Source: Hymenobacter volaticus (lineage in GTDB: Bacteria; Bacteroidota; Bacteroidia; Cytophagales; Hymenobacteraceae). Taken from it: a stretch of DNA of 64,000 nt. This document shows, one piece after another, positions 56,370 through 64,000 of the stretch (position 1 is the stretch's first letter; every line of letters begins with the position of its first letter). The stretch lies in assembly GCF_022921055.1 (NCBI RefSeq), contig NZ_CP095061.1:2829501-2893500 (forward strand), given 5' to 3'. Under the pieces are notes generated by a model. The model saw only the letters and a list, made by a program, of their open reading frames with translations. It was not told the origin of the DNA and did no database searches. Made by a program: the position numbers and the translations under genes.

Positions 56370-56573
56370 TTTAGTGAAGGAGGCCGAAGCTGCTTTGATC
56401 TCCAGTACAACTCGCTGCTTGCCAACAAAGCACATTGCTTCCGATTAAGTGCTCTCTTGGTTGAAGCGCCGCAGGAGAGCACAGGATAGCTGCGCTGCTT
56501 AGAAGCTGCTATTTGGAAGTGGAAAAGGGCGCTCTATTGCTTTTCCCATGTCACCTCTATTCTCTTAGTTAGG

Positions 56574-57599
56574 ATGCTTCTTCTCCTACGCTGCCTGCTC
56601 TTTCTGCTGCTCTTGGTTCCCACTACTATGCAAGCGCAGCAGAAACCGGTTGGCAAACTTGCACCCAAGCCGTTGTTTCGGGACCCGATTTACGATGGTG
56701 CCGCCGACCCAGTGGTTATCTGGAATAGGAAAGAGAAGAAATGGTTTATGTTTTACACCAACCGCCGCGCCACTGATACCACGGCGGCGGGGGTTACGTG
56801 GGTGCATGGCACGCGCATTGGCATTGCCGAATCAGAAGATGGTGGAGCTACTTGGCGTTACCGCGACACGGCCAACATCAATTACCGCCCCACGCCACAG
56901 TACACGCACTGGGCTCCCGAGGTAATAGAAGACAAAGGAGTGTACCACATGTTTCTAACGTACGTGCCCGGCATTTTCACCGACTGGAATCACGCGCGCA
57001 GCATCTTGCACCTAACAAGTTCGGACCTGCTGAATTGGAAGTACGAGTCGAGTTTGGTGCTGGCTACCGATAAAGTGATTGACGCTTGCGTGTACCAGCT
57101 GCCCGATGGCACGTGGCGAATGTGGTACAACAACGAACGGGATGGCAAAAGCATTTATTACGCCGACAGTCCCGACCTCTACCACTGGCAAGACAAAGGC
57201 AAAGCCTTGACTGAGCGCGGCGAAGGCCCCAAAGTATTCCAGTGGCAGGGCCGCTACTGGATGGCGATTGATAAATGGAAAGGTTTGGGGGTTTACAGTT
57301 CCTCGGACCTCAAGCAGTGGCAGGCCCAGCCCGAACGTCTACTCGAATTACCTGGCAAAGGCCCTTTCGATCAGGCTATTGGCGGCCACCCTGACGTGCT
57401 AGTGCAAGGCGACCGAGCGTTCCTGCTCTATTTCACTCATCCTGGCCGCACTTCCGCTAGTAACGGCATCGACCCCAAACGCAGCCTGATTCAGGTAGTA
57501 GAGCTGCATTACCAAGCGGGTAAGCTGACTGCCGACCGTGACCAACCTACGTATATAAAGCTCACTCCACCAGCCGCCCGCAAACGTCTGAAGCCGTAG
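56574..57599 (+). CDS. Exported glycoside hydrolase-like five-bladed propeller
   Basis: A 341-residue protein with signal peptide LLFLLLLVPTTMQAQ. The propeller domain has GAADPVVIWNRKEKKWFMFY, YTHWAPEVIEDKGVYHMFLT and WYNNERDGKSIYYADSPDLY with GHPDVLVQGDRAF, typical of GH43/GH32/GH117-like enzymes. The acid residues in ADP and PEV could be catalytic. Substrate unknown; a polysaccharide of plant or algal origin is plausible. It is a single gene. Confidence 0.88.
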   Translation: MLLLLRCLLFLLLLVPTTMQAQQKPVGKLAPKPLFRDPIYDGAADPVVIWNRKEKKWFMFYTNRRATDTTAAGVTWVHGTRIGIAESEDGGATWRYRDTANINYRPTPQYTHWAPEVIEDKGVYHMFLTYVPGIFTDWNHARSILHLTSSDLLNWKYESSLVLATDKVIDACVYQLPDGTWRMWYNNERDGKSIYYADSPDLYHWQDKGKALTERGEGPKVFQWQGRYWMAIDKWKGLGVYSSSDLKQWQAQPERLLELPGKGPFDQAIGGHPDVLVQGDRAFLLYFTHPGRTSASNGIDPKRSLIQVVELHYQAGKLTADRDQPTYIKLTPPAARKRLKP

Positions 57600-57672
57600 C
57601 ACTGCTATTGCCATCGTCTTGGTGAGCAGCTAAAACCAACCGGAATTCAGGCGTGCTCAGCCTCTTTTGCCC

Positions 57673-58026
57673 ATGACTGAACTACTGTTTGTTTATAATG
57701 CTGACAGCGGCTTTTTAAACGGGGCAATGGACGCATTCCACAAAATTCTGTCGCCTAAGACCTATCCCTGCTCACTGTGTGCCGTTACGTATGGCAACAC
57801 CAGTATGCGGACTGAATGGAAACACTACATCCAGTCTTTGCCCGTGCAAACCCGATTTCTGCACCGGGACGAATTCTTGGCAGAATTTCCTCGGCTAGGA
57901 GAATATCCGTTGCCTGCTGCATTTCAAGAAACGGGTGAGGGGTGGCAGCTCTTTTTATCGAAAACAGAGCTTGACAACCTGGATTTGCCGGGTTTGATGG
58001 AAACAATAACGGCCCGCCTTGCTTGA
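57673..58026 (+). CDS. Hypothetical protein with C-x-x-C motif
   Basis: A 117-residue protein, MTELLFVYNADSGFLNGAMD, with CSLCAVTYGN containing a possible metal- or redox-active cysteine pair, then WKHYIQSLPVQTRFLHRDEF. Similar proteins appear as small conserved genes in Bacteroidota, sometimes called GTPase without evidence. Start at 57673 (ATG) chosen over an upstream TTG. Confidence 0.7.
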   Translation: MTELLFVYNADSGFLNGAMDAFHKILSPKTYPCSLCAVTYGNTSMRTEWKHYIQSLPVQTRFLHRDEFLAEFPRLGEYPLPAAFQETGEGWQLFLSKTELDNLDLPGLMETITARLA

Positions 58027-58232
58027 ACTATTCGTGTAGTGATACTACCAACGGAGCGTACGAGCCAGAGTACAACAGACCAAGGCACAGTTTTTTCGTA
58101 CTAGGTAATAGTCCACCTGCGTAGCTGCACCTGCTATCCACGCCTGCCCGTTGCTTTAGGAACTACGGATTCACTTCAGGCGCAATGGATTCTGAGCGGG
58201 TCTACGTAGCACGCCAAGCTTATTGATCTGCT

Positions 58233-58976
58233 ATGCCGACCACTCCCTCCCGCCTCACTTGCGTTATCATCGACGACAACGAAATGAATCGTCTGACGCT
58301 GGAGCACTTTGTGGAACTCACCGATTCTCTCACCTTAATGGCCTCGTTTTCGGGCAGCATAGAAGCCTTGGCCTTTCTCAAATCCAATCCGTCGGTGGAT
58401 GTGCTGCTGCTCGATATTGAAATGCCGCATCTTTCGGGCTTGGACTTGGTGAAAATTCTACCCCAACCGCAGCCCGAGGTTATTCTTGTTACCTCGCACC
58501 GCGACTTTGCGGTAGAAGCCTTCGCCCTGCGCGTGGCCGACTACCTAGTAAAACCGGTAGAGTATGCACGCTTTGTCCAAGCTATGAGCTTAGCTGCCGA
58601 CCGACGCGCCGCATCCAAAGCGCCTCCCTCTGAACCCAGCGCCGAAGCGCAAGTACCTGCTCAAGGCTCGGTACTCTTCGTGAAGGTAAACAACAAGCTG
58701 GTGCGCCTCAACTTCGACGAGGTGCTCTATATTGAAGCGATGTCGACGTACTCAGTAATTGTAACGCTCACTCAAAAGCACATTGTGTATGCTTCCCTCA
58801 AAGCCTTGGAGCAACGCCTACCATTTGCTCACTTCCGGCGGGTGCACCGTTCGTATGTTGTCAACACGCACCGTATTTCGTTTATCGAAGACAATATGCT
58901 GGTGTTAGGCCCCTACGAAGTGCCAGTGGGCAAATCGTATCAGGAAGAATTCTTCCGAAGTCTGCCCAACTTATAG
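58233..58976 (+). CDS. LytTR-family response regulator
   Basis: A 247-residue regulator. Receiver domain with acidic pocket CVIIDDNEMNRLTL, phospho-acceptor Asp in VLLLDIEMPHLSG, VLVTSHRDFAVEAFALRVAD-like sequence and Lys in YLVKPVEY. The C-terminal LytTR DNA-binding domain: LVRLNFDEVLYIEAMSTYSV, LPFAHFRRVHRSYVVNTHRI and GPYEVPVGKSYQEEFFRSL. No kinase gene next to it; its partner lies elsewhere. Confidence 0.95.
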   Translation: MPTTPSRLTCVIIDDNEMNRLTLEHFVELTDSLTLMASFSGSIEALAFLKSNPSVDVLLLDIEMPHLSGLDLVKILPQPQPEVILVTSHRDFAVEAFALRVADYLVKPVEYARFVQAMSLAADRRAASKAPPSEPSAEAQVPAQGSVLFVKVNNKLVRLNFDEVLYIEAMSTYSVIVTLTQKHIVYASLKALEQRLPFAHFRRVHRSYVVNTHRISFIEDNMLVLGPYEVPVGKSYQEEFFRSLPNL

Positions 58977-58993
58977 CCTTTAGAGGCCCTCTA

Positions 58994-59043
58994 AAAAGAA
59001 ACCGGCCCCATACTCTGTTTTGAGTTTGGGGCCGGTTTCTTTT
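58994..59043. terminator. Strong bidirectional terminator
   Basis: AAAAGAAACCGGCCCCA pairs with TGGGGCCGGTTTCTTTT across a 16-base loop, 18 bases after the LytTR regulator gene. Confidence 0.92.
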
Positions 59044-59100
59044 CGCACCTCAAGAACAGAGTATGAAAAACAACCTGATTGACTGCGTGGTAGCAAGCGG

Positions 59101-59253
59101 TTAGTAAAGGGTTCCTGCGCTAGCAGATGCGTTGCTCAACAGCAACAATACCGTTAGTAGTATGGTGAGAAAACCTGCTAAGTAGAAGCGAGAATACCGA
59201 TGAATGTTGTCGATCAGTCTTGAAGAGAAAGAAGAAGTGGTAATCATAGCCAT
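59101..59253 (-). CDS. Putative 50-residue membrane microprotein
   Basis: ATG at 59253 (MAMITTSSFSSRLIDNIHRY) to TAA at 59101. A polar N-terminus, then one hydrophobic segment (YLAGFLTILLTVLLLLSNAS), ending SASAGTLY. The composition and length suit a small membrane protein. It lies between a terminator and a ~300-base gene-free stretch (59254-59554) where no other structure is clear. Confidence 0.4.
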   Translation of the reverse strand: MAMITTSSFSSRLIDNIHRYSRFYLAGFLTILLTVLLLLSNASASAGTLY

Positions 59254-59554
59254 GATGTGCTCTGGGACCTAGTACTGTGCTTGTGGTTATGGATACAAAC
59301 CTAGCTACTACTGCCTCTCTTATGTGAATATTTCGCTAAACAATAGTCTCTGCTACATGAACGGCCAGTTTATCTATGCGAACGAATAGCACTAACACAG
59401 GATTCATTTGCTTGGCATAACCAGGCACAAAAACAGATTACAGTAAAGTGCAATATTTATGAATTTGTTCAATCCTATAATTCACTGCTACCACGTGCAT
59501 TAGCAAGTGTCTTCACTCTACTTTTTTACTCTAGAATCCAGTGTTGATGAACTT

Positions 59555-62317
59555 CTATCCCCCTACTGTAGACAACTCAGAAGGCAATTCCTGCAACGCC
59601 TGCTCTACCGCCTTCAACAACTCATTTAACGCCTGCTTCAAGCTCTCTGATTGAAGAGGATCTGCCTCGGACGCCGTGTGATGTACACGCTCCAGTATGG
59701 CGACCGGCTCATCAGTACCAGCAACTGCCAGGGCAATTAAATTAGGCTTGATATGGTGTATGAGGCGAGCTACCTCGTGCCAATTATCGGCCGCAGCGGC
59801 AGCGCGTAGCTCCTGTACGTTGATGGGAATGTTGGTGAGAAAAGACCGAATAAAGCGCTCTACAAACACGGTACGGCCCTGAGCTAGCTCCCGCAAATGA
59901 CTCAGATCGTACGTTGGAGTAGTTGTTCTACCTAGTAGCACTTCTATTTTGTGGTACAGTTCTTCTTCGTCGAAAGGCTTGGCCAGATAGTCGTTGAAGC
60001 CGCCGGCAAGATAGCGCTCTATATCAGCGCGGAAGGCATTGGCGGTAACTGCAATAACCGGCGTAGCAGCCCGCTCAGCATTGGGCATTTCTCGCAAGCG
60101 TTGCGTTACCTCCACTCCGCTCATACCGGGCATCTGAATGTCCATTAGCACCACATCATAGGTATATTGCTCCAGCAACGTCAAGGCAGCCGGGCCGCTC
60201 GTGGCTTCCTCCAGCACCACTCCCCAAGGCTCTAACATCATGCGGGCCACCGTGCGGTTGATGTGGTTGTCCTCAACGAGCAGTATTCGGATGCCAGCCA
60301 GGCTGCCCGTATCAACAGTTTCGTCGATTGAAGACGGTAGGGCCTCGGCTGGCGCTTTAGGCAAGGTCAGCGTAAAAGCAAAGGTGCTTCCTTTGCCTAC
60401 TTCACTTTCCAGGACCAGTCGCCCCCCCATCTGCTCTACGAGTCCTCGTGAAATGGTGAGCCCTAAACCAGTGCCGCCGTGCTGCCGGGCAGTGTCGGCG
60501 TATGCTTGGGCGAAGCTCTCGAAGATGTAGGCTTGCTTTTCGGGCGCGATACCGGGACCGGTGTCTTGCACACTAAAGCGCACAGTAAGCGTATCTTCAG
60601 TTTCGCTGAGCATTTCGCCCTTGATGGTAATTCGCCCCTGCGACGTGAATTTCACGGCGTTGCCCACCAGGTTTATCAAGATTTGGTTGAGTCGGTGCGC
60701 ATCGCCTATTATCCAAGGCACCGGGCACGAATTGCGCAGCGGCACGCCTACCACTTCCAAGCCTTTCTCTTGCGCTTGCAAAACCAGGGGTTGCACAGCG
60801 GCTTCCATGGATTGGCAGAGGTTGAAAGGTAATTGCTCTAGTTCCAGTTTTCCCGCCGTGATTTTAGCCATTTCGAGCACATCGTTCAGCACGGCCAGTA
60901 GGTGCTGACCCGACGAACGGATAATGCGAACTAGCTCTTGCTGACGGGCGTCGAGGCGGGTTTTGGCTAATTGAGCCGTCATGCCTAGCACCCCGTTCAT
61001 GGGGGTCCTAATTTCGTGGCTCATGTTGGCCAGGAAGTTTTCGCGGGCCCGCGCGGTGGCTTCGGCTTCCTGCCGGGCCCGCTTCATTTCCTGCTCGGCC
61101 CGTACCCGGTCGGTTATGTCATGCGAGTGCGAAATCACGTAGGGTGCTTGCCCTGGTTGGCGCACCACGAAGTTGCGCGACAAGAGGTAGCGCAGTTCCT
61201 TACCGCCCTCAGGCTGTATCCGCATCACGCCTTCTGCTTCACCTTCCATTGCCATGCGCGCGAGCTGAGCATCGAAATTTTCGCGGTCATCAGCCAGCAG
61301 GTATGTAGCAACGTGCTGGCCCAGGAGTTCAGCACTTGGCCGGCCGATCAGCGCCGCCAAAGCGGGATTCACGGAAAGAACTATGCCGTTGAGGTCGTAT
61401 GTGCAAATCAGTGCCTGCGCATAATACACCAAGTCGCGGTACTTTTTTTCGCTTTGCGTCAGCGTGTGCTGCGCCTGTTTGAGCGCGGTGATATCGGTAC
61501 TCACCCCTAATATATCAAGGGTACCATCGGGGCGCTGAAGCGGGCACTTCACGCTCTGAAACCAACGCTTCTCTCCTGTAGGCAGCGTGATAGGGTCTTC
61601 GGTTATCACTTCTTCGCCGGTGGCCAGCACGTAGGCATCGGCGCGAGCATAATGGGCTCGTTCGCGGGCTTCCTGGCTTTCCGGATCGGCAGCAGCGCGG
61701 TCTTCCCGATTGCCCAGGGTCTGCTGGAAGTCGCGCATGGCCCGGTTAGCAAACGTAACGCGGGCGTCGGCATCGCGCACGTAGATAAGATTAGGGGAGG
61801 TATCGAGCACAAGCTGAGTGAACTCCTGCTGCTCCCTCAAACGTGCTTCGCTGGCCCGTAGGCTTTCTTCCGCCTGCACCCGTGCCGTGATGTCGGCGAG
61901 GTAGATGTTCACACAATCTTCCTTCTCGAATGGCACTACGTAGGCCTGCAAGTAATATTGCCGGGTCCGTACTTCAGCTTGCTGAGGCTGCCCCAGCCGC
62001 ACACTGCGCCTTGCTAAACTTCCAAGTCGAATGTGCAGTTCGTAGAGTTCGGCCTCGGAAAGCTGACTGCGAAGCTGCTGGGCAGCGGGGTTAGTATACA
62101 CTTGTTCGCCCGCCAGGTTGAGGCGCAGCAATGGATTCGGGTTTAGCTCAGGAATGCGGGCCAGCATGCGCAGCTGTACTATGTCAGGTTCGGCCGCTGT
62201 TTGGGTAGAGGAGGCAACTGCGGCTTGCTCCAACTCTCGAATGCGCTGCTGCGCCTGGGCTAGCTCATGCTGCAGTTGTTCGAGAGATTCAGATTGGGAC
62301 GGCGAGGGAGCATTCAT
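59555..62317 (-). CDS. Hybrid sensor histidine kinase with REC and Hpt domains
   Basis: About 920 residues; start at MNAPSPSQSESLEQLQHELA (62317) or 62338. No membrane helix. Order: N-terminal coiled coil; PAS domains (~55-160, ~165-295, ~300-420); dimerisation box with His434 (NMSHEIRTPMNGVLG); ATPase domain (LINLVGNAVKFTSQG, TGPGIAPEKQ, GGTGLGLTISR); receiver RILLVEDNHINRTVARMMLE with Asp in VVLMDIQMPGMSG; Hpt-like end RLIHHIKPNLIALAVAGTDE. It can run an internal phosphorelay. Partner regulator not adjacent. Confidence 0.95.
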   Translation of the reverse strand: MNAPSPSQSESLEQLQHELAQAQQRIRELEQAAVASSTQTAAEPDIVQLRMLARIPELNPNPLLRLNLAGEQVYTNPAAQQLRSQLSEAELYELHIRLGSLARRSVRLGQPQQAEVRTRQYYLQAYVVPFEKEDCVNIYLADITARVQAEESLRASEARLREQQEFTQLVLDTSPNLIYVRDADARVTFANRAMRDFQQTLGNREDRAAADPESQEARERAHYARADAYVLATGEEVITEDPITLPTGEKRWFQSVKCPLQRPDGTLDILGVSTDITALKQAQHTLTQSEKKYRDLVYYAQALICTYDLNGIVLSVNPALAALIGRPSAELLGQHVATYLLADDRENFDAQLARMAMEGEAEGVMRIQPEGGKELRYLLSRNFVVRQPGQAPYVISHSHDITDRVRAEQEMKRARQEAEATARARENFLANMSHEIRTPMNGVLGMTAQLAKTRLDARQQELVRIIRSSGQHLLAVLNDVLEMAKITAGKLELEQLPFNLCQSMEAAVQPLVLQAQEKGLEVVGVPLRNSCPVPWIIGDAHRLNQILINLVGNAVKFTSQGRITIKGEMLSETEDTLTVRFSVQDTGPGIAPEKQAYIFESFAQAYADTARQHGGTGLGLTISRGLVEQMGGRLVLESEVGKGSTFAFTLTLPKAPAEALPSSIDETVDTGSLAGIRILLVEDNHINRTVARMMLEPWGVVLEEATSGPAALTLLEQYTYDVVLMDIQMPGMSGVEVTQRLREMPNAERAATPVIAVTANAFRADIERYLAGGFNDYLAKPFDEEELYHKIEVLLGRTTTPTYDLSHLRELAQGRTVFVERFIRSFLTNIPINVQELRAAAAADNWHEVARLIHHIKPNLIALAVAGTDEPVAILERVHHTASEADPLQSESLKQALNELLKAVEQALQELPSELSTVGG

Positions 62318-62519
62318 AGGGTACGAAATAACTTTCAACCTACTGCCTAACGCAACAAGACGAAAAGTGTAGGAATCGAGACGCTTGCTAGGTGAATTTG
62401 GAAAGTAAAATATAACGCAAAAGCTCGCCCCTTCACGACAATCCGAATGGAAACGTGACAGGGCGAGCTTTCAATTGCTCATGCGGAGTCGAAAAGGACT
62501 ACCATTCTTGAACGCTACT

Positions 62520-64000
62520 TTAGCGCAAAGCCAGTGCAGTAGGCGCAACGGCCTCCCCTTGCCAAGCTTGAGTCAGTGCTTGGTCGCGGCCGTAAATATC
62601 GGGCAGCACCCGGAGCCGGTCGCCATCGGCTTCACAAGTAAGGTAGCGCACCATCAGCGGCACGGGCGCCTGCAAGCCGAATCCTTTGGTTTCGCTGCGG
62701 TTGAGGCTAGTTTGCAGATCGTGGTTGAGGTCGTCGGCACGGGCAGGATTGTCGCGCTGCAACAGGAAGCGGGCCAGTTCCAACGGTTTCTCAACCCGGA
62801 TACAGCCGTGGCTCAACGCACGGTTGGTGGCCCGAAAAGCTGCTTTGGTGGGCGTATCGTGCAAATAGATGGAGTATGGATTAGCAAACCGAAACACCAC
62901 ATTGCCCAGCGCATTGTCGGCTGATGGCAACTGACGGATTTGGTAGGTGAACGTTTCGGGCTGTACCTGTTTCCAATTCACCCGGTACGGATTCACGCGC
63001 TTACCGGCCGCCGTGAACAGTTCAAACCCTCTTTCCGTCAAGCTGCTTGGGTCGCGCCGGAGCTTGGGTAGCATTTCGTTGGCGCTAATGCTTTGGGGCA
63101 CACGCCACTCTGGGGCCGCCTGGAAAAAAGTCAGGCGGCTGAAAAGTTCTGGCGTCGGCGTTTCCGTTTTGCCTACTACCACGCGGTGAGTGGCCACCAC
63201 CTTGGCCCCCCGCACCACTTGCAGGCTATAGGCTGGAATATTAACTACCAAGTAGAGCGAGTCGGCGCGTGGTTCCCAGCGCAGACGCTCCAGGTTTAGC
63301 GCCACAGGTAAAGCCACGCGCTTGGCGGCCGCGCTATCGGTTTGTAGCAAGCGCTGCCAGGCCCACATTAGGCGCACATAGCTGCGTGAAGTAGGCTGAG
63401 CAGTCAGCATGTACTCCGTGAAATGGCCGCTGCGCACGGCCTGTTGCAAATGGGCCACAGCGTCGAACACCAACTCGCCAACGGGCTGGGCCGGGCGGAG
63501 GCTAGAGTCAGTGATGCGGCCATCGTGGAGGTGGTACGCGAAGCGCAGCAGAGCGGCGGTAATCTGCTGCTCGGTCCGCACGCGCAACTGCATCGACTCC
63601 GTGCCACTGTGGCTCAACGAATCCAGCATGGCCTGCAACAGGGCTACATTGTACTCGGCAGGCTTGAGCCCATAGCGTTGCGCCTGGGTTAGCAGTTGCA
63701 GAGCCGCTTGGGCTTCTGGCGTCGGGCCGCCGGGCTGCGTCCAAACCGGAGCATACTCCAAGCGGGAATAGAATGCGCTAACTGAACCTGCACCGGCCTT
63801 AGCTGCCTGCGTACGCAGTTCAGTGGCTACGCTGGCATCCAGTGGCTCCGTGGTTCGGCCCATACCGAATGCGTCCACACTCACTGAAGCTAACACTAGA
63901 AATAGTACCCCAGCGTGCCGCAAACCTGCCCCAGCCGATTTGGCAACTGCTGGCAGCGCCTCAATTCGGCGCTGAAACCGAGGAAGCAGTATTTGAAGCA
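62520..64000 (-). CDS. L,D-transpeptidase (YkuD/YcbB-like), 5' end outside window
   Basis: The frame is open to the window edge. The TTG at 63923 (MRHAGVLFLVLASVSVDAFG) begins a signal-like hydrophobic stretch, but codons upstream (RIEALPAVAKSAGAGL) also read well, so the start is uncertain. Visible parts are an N-terminal domain of ~200 residues with YSRLEYAPVWTQPGGPTPEA, and the YkuD catalytic domain with RFANPYSIYLHDTPTKAAFR and RALSHGCIRVEKPLELARFL, which holds the His and catalytic Cys. It cross-links peptidoglycan (3-3 links) in the periplasm. YcbB-type size and order. Confidence 0.92.
   Translation of the reverse strand, partial: LQILLPRFQRRIEALPAVAKSAGAGLRHAGVLFLVLASVSVDAFGMGRTTEPLDASVATELRTQAAKAGAGSVSAFYSRLEYAPVWTQPGGPTPEAQAALQLLTQAQRYGLKPAEYNVALLQAMLDSLSHSGTESMQLRVRTEQQITAALLRFAYHLHDGRITDSSLRPAQPVGELVFDAVAHLQQAVRSGHFTEYMLTAQPTSRSYVRLMWAWQRLLQTDSAAAKRVALPVALNLERLRWEPRADSLYLVVNIPAYSLQVVRGAKVVATHRVVVGKTETPTPELFSRLTFFQAAPEWRVPQSISANEMLPKLRRDPSSLTERGFELFTAAGKRVNPYRVNWKQVQPETFTYQIRQLPSADNALGNVVFRFANPYSIYLHDTPTKAAFRATNRALSHGCIRVEKPLELARFLLQRDNPARADDLNHDLQTSLNRSETKGFGLQAPVPLMVRYLTCEADGDRLRVLPDIYGRDQALTQAWQGEAVAPTALALR

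Overview
The window is chromosomal DNA of a Bacteroidota bacterium, most likely Hymenobacter or a close relative. Markers are a type III glutamine synthetase (52006-54195), an IspG of about 660 residues with the Bacteroidota/plant-type insertion (33673-35664), a DUF6728-type small protein, Bacteroidota -33/-7 promoter elements (TTTG / TAnnTTTG), almost no Shine-Dalgarno sites, high GC, and many PAS-rich sensor kinases. The species call is inference from gene content, not from a search.

Layout. 0-9 kb: a truncated AraC regulator, an Imm51-like lipoprotein, an IGHMBP2-type helicase (frameshifted), a lipoprotein, an SMP-30-type beta-propeller lipoprotein (frameshifted), an FKBP/SlyD isomerase, an ACP phosphodiesterase-like protein, a PNPOx-fold stress protein and a CrtA-like protein, then a repeat-rich gap. 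9.2-14.2 kb: a four-gene locus joining a membrane-tethered PspA-like coiled-coil protein to an ABC importer whose binding protein ends in an OmpA-type peptidoglycan-binding domain. 14.2-22.5 kb: a PH-like membrane protein, an NtrC-type regulator with its sensor kinase, and a receiver protein behind a kinase with a tandem PAS array. 22.7-42 kb: ordinary housekeeping and metabolic genes (leuS, acyl-CoA ligase, ispG, two thioredoxin-fold proteins, oxidoreductases, HAD phosphatases, a lactonase-like propeller) mixed with small hypothetical and immunity-like genes.

42.3-51.8 kb looks like accessory DNA. It holds a Panacea-domain antitoxin candidate overlapping a small membrane protein, a polytopic membrane protein, a broken IS110 transposase, a broken IS3-type transposase, an excisionase-like HTH protein, an XRE regulator with a palindromic operator, a DUF4468 protein, and a DUF262 (GmrSD-type) gene cut off and joined to the C-terminal end of a tyrosine recombinase. 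52-64 kb returns to core-like content: glutamine synthetase, an LTA-synthase/sulfatase-family membrane enzyme (frameshifted), a glycoside-hydrolase-like propeller, a LytTR regulator, a hybrid kinase with REC and Hpt domains, and an L,D-transpeptidase cut by the window end.

Two window-wide patterns stand out. A palindromic element of about 95 bp (arms GTCATGCTGAGC...GAAGCATCTCGC) occurs at six intergenic sites. Seven genes carry single-base frameshifts; six are each repaired by restoring one base to a four-base C or G run, which points to a sequencing or assembly artefact as much as to real gene decay.
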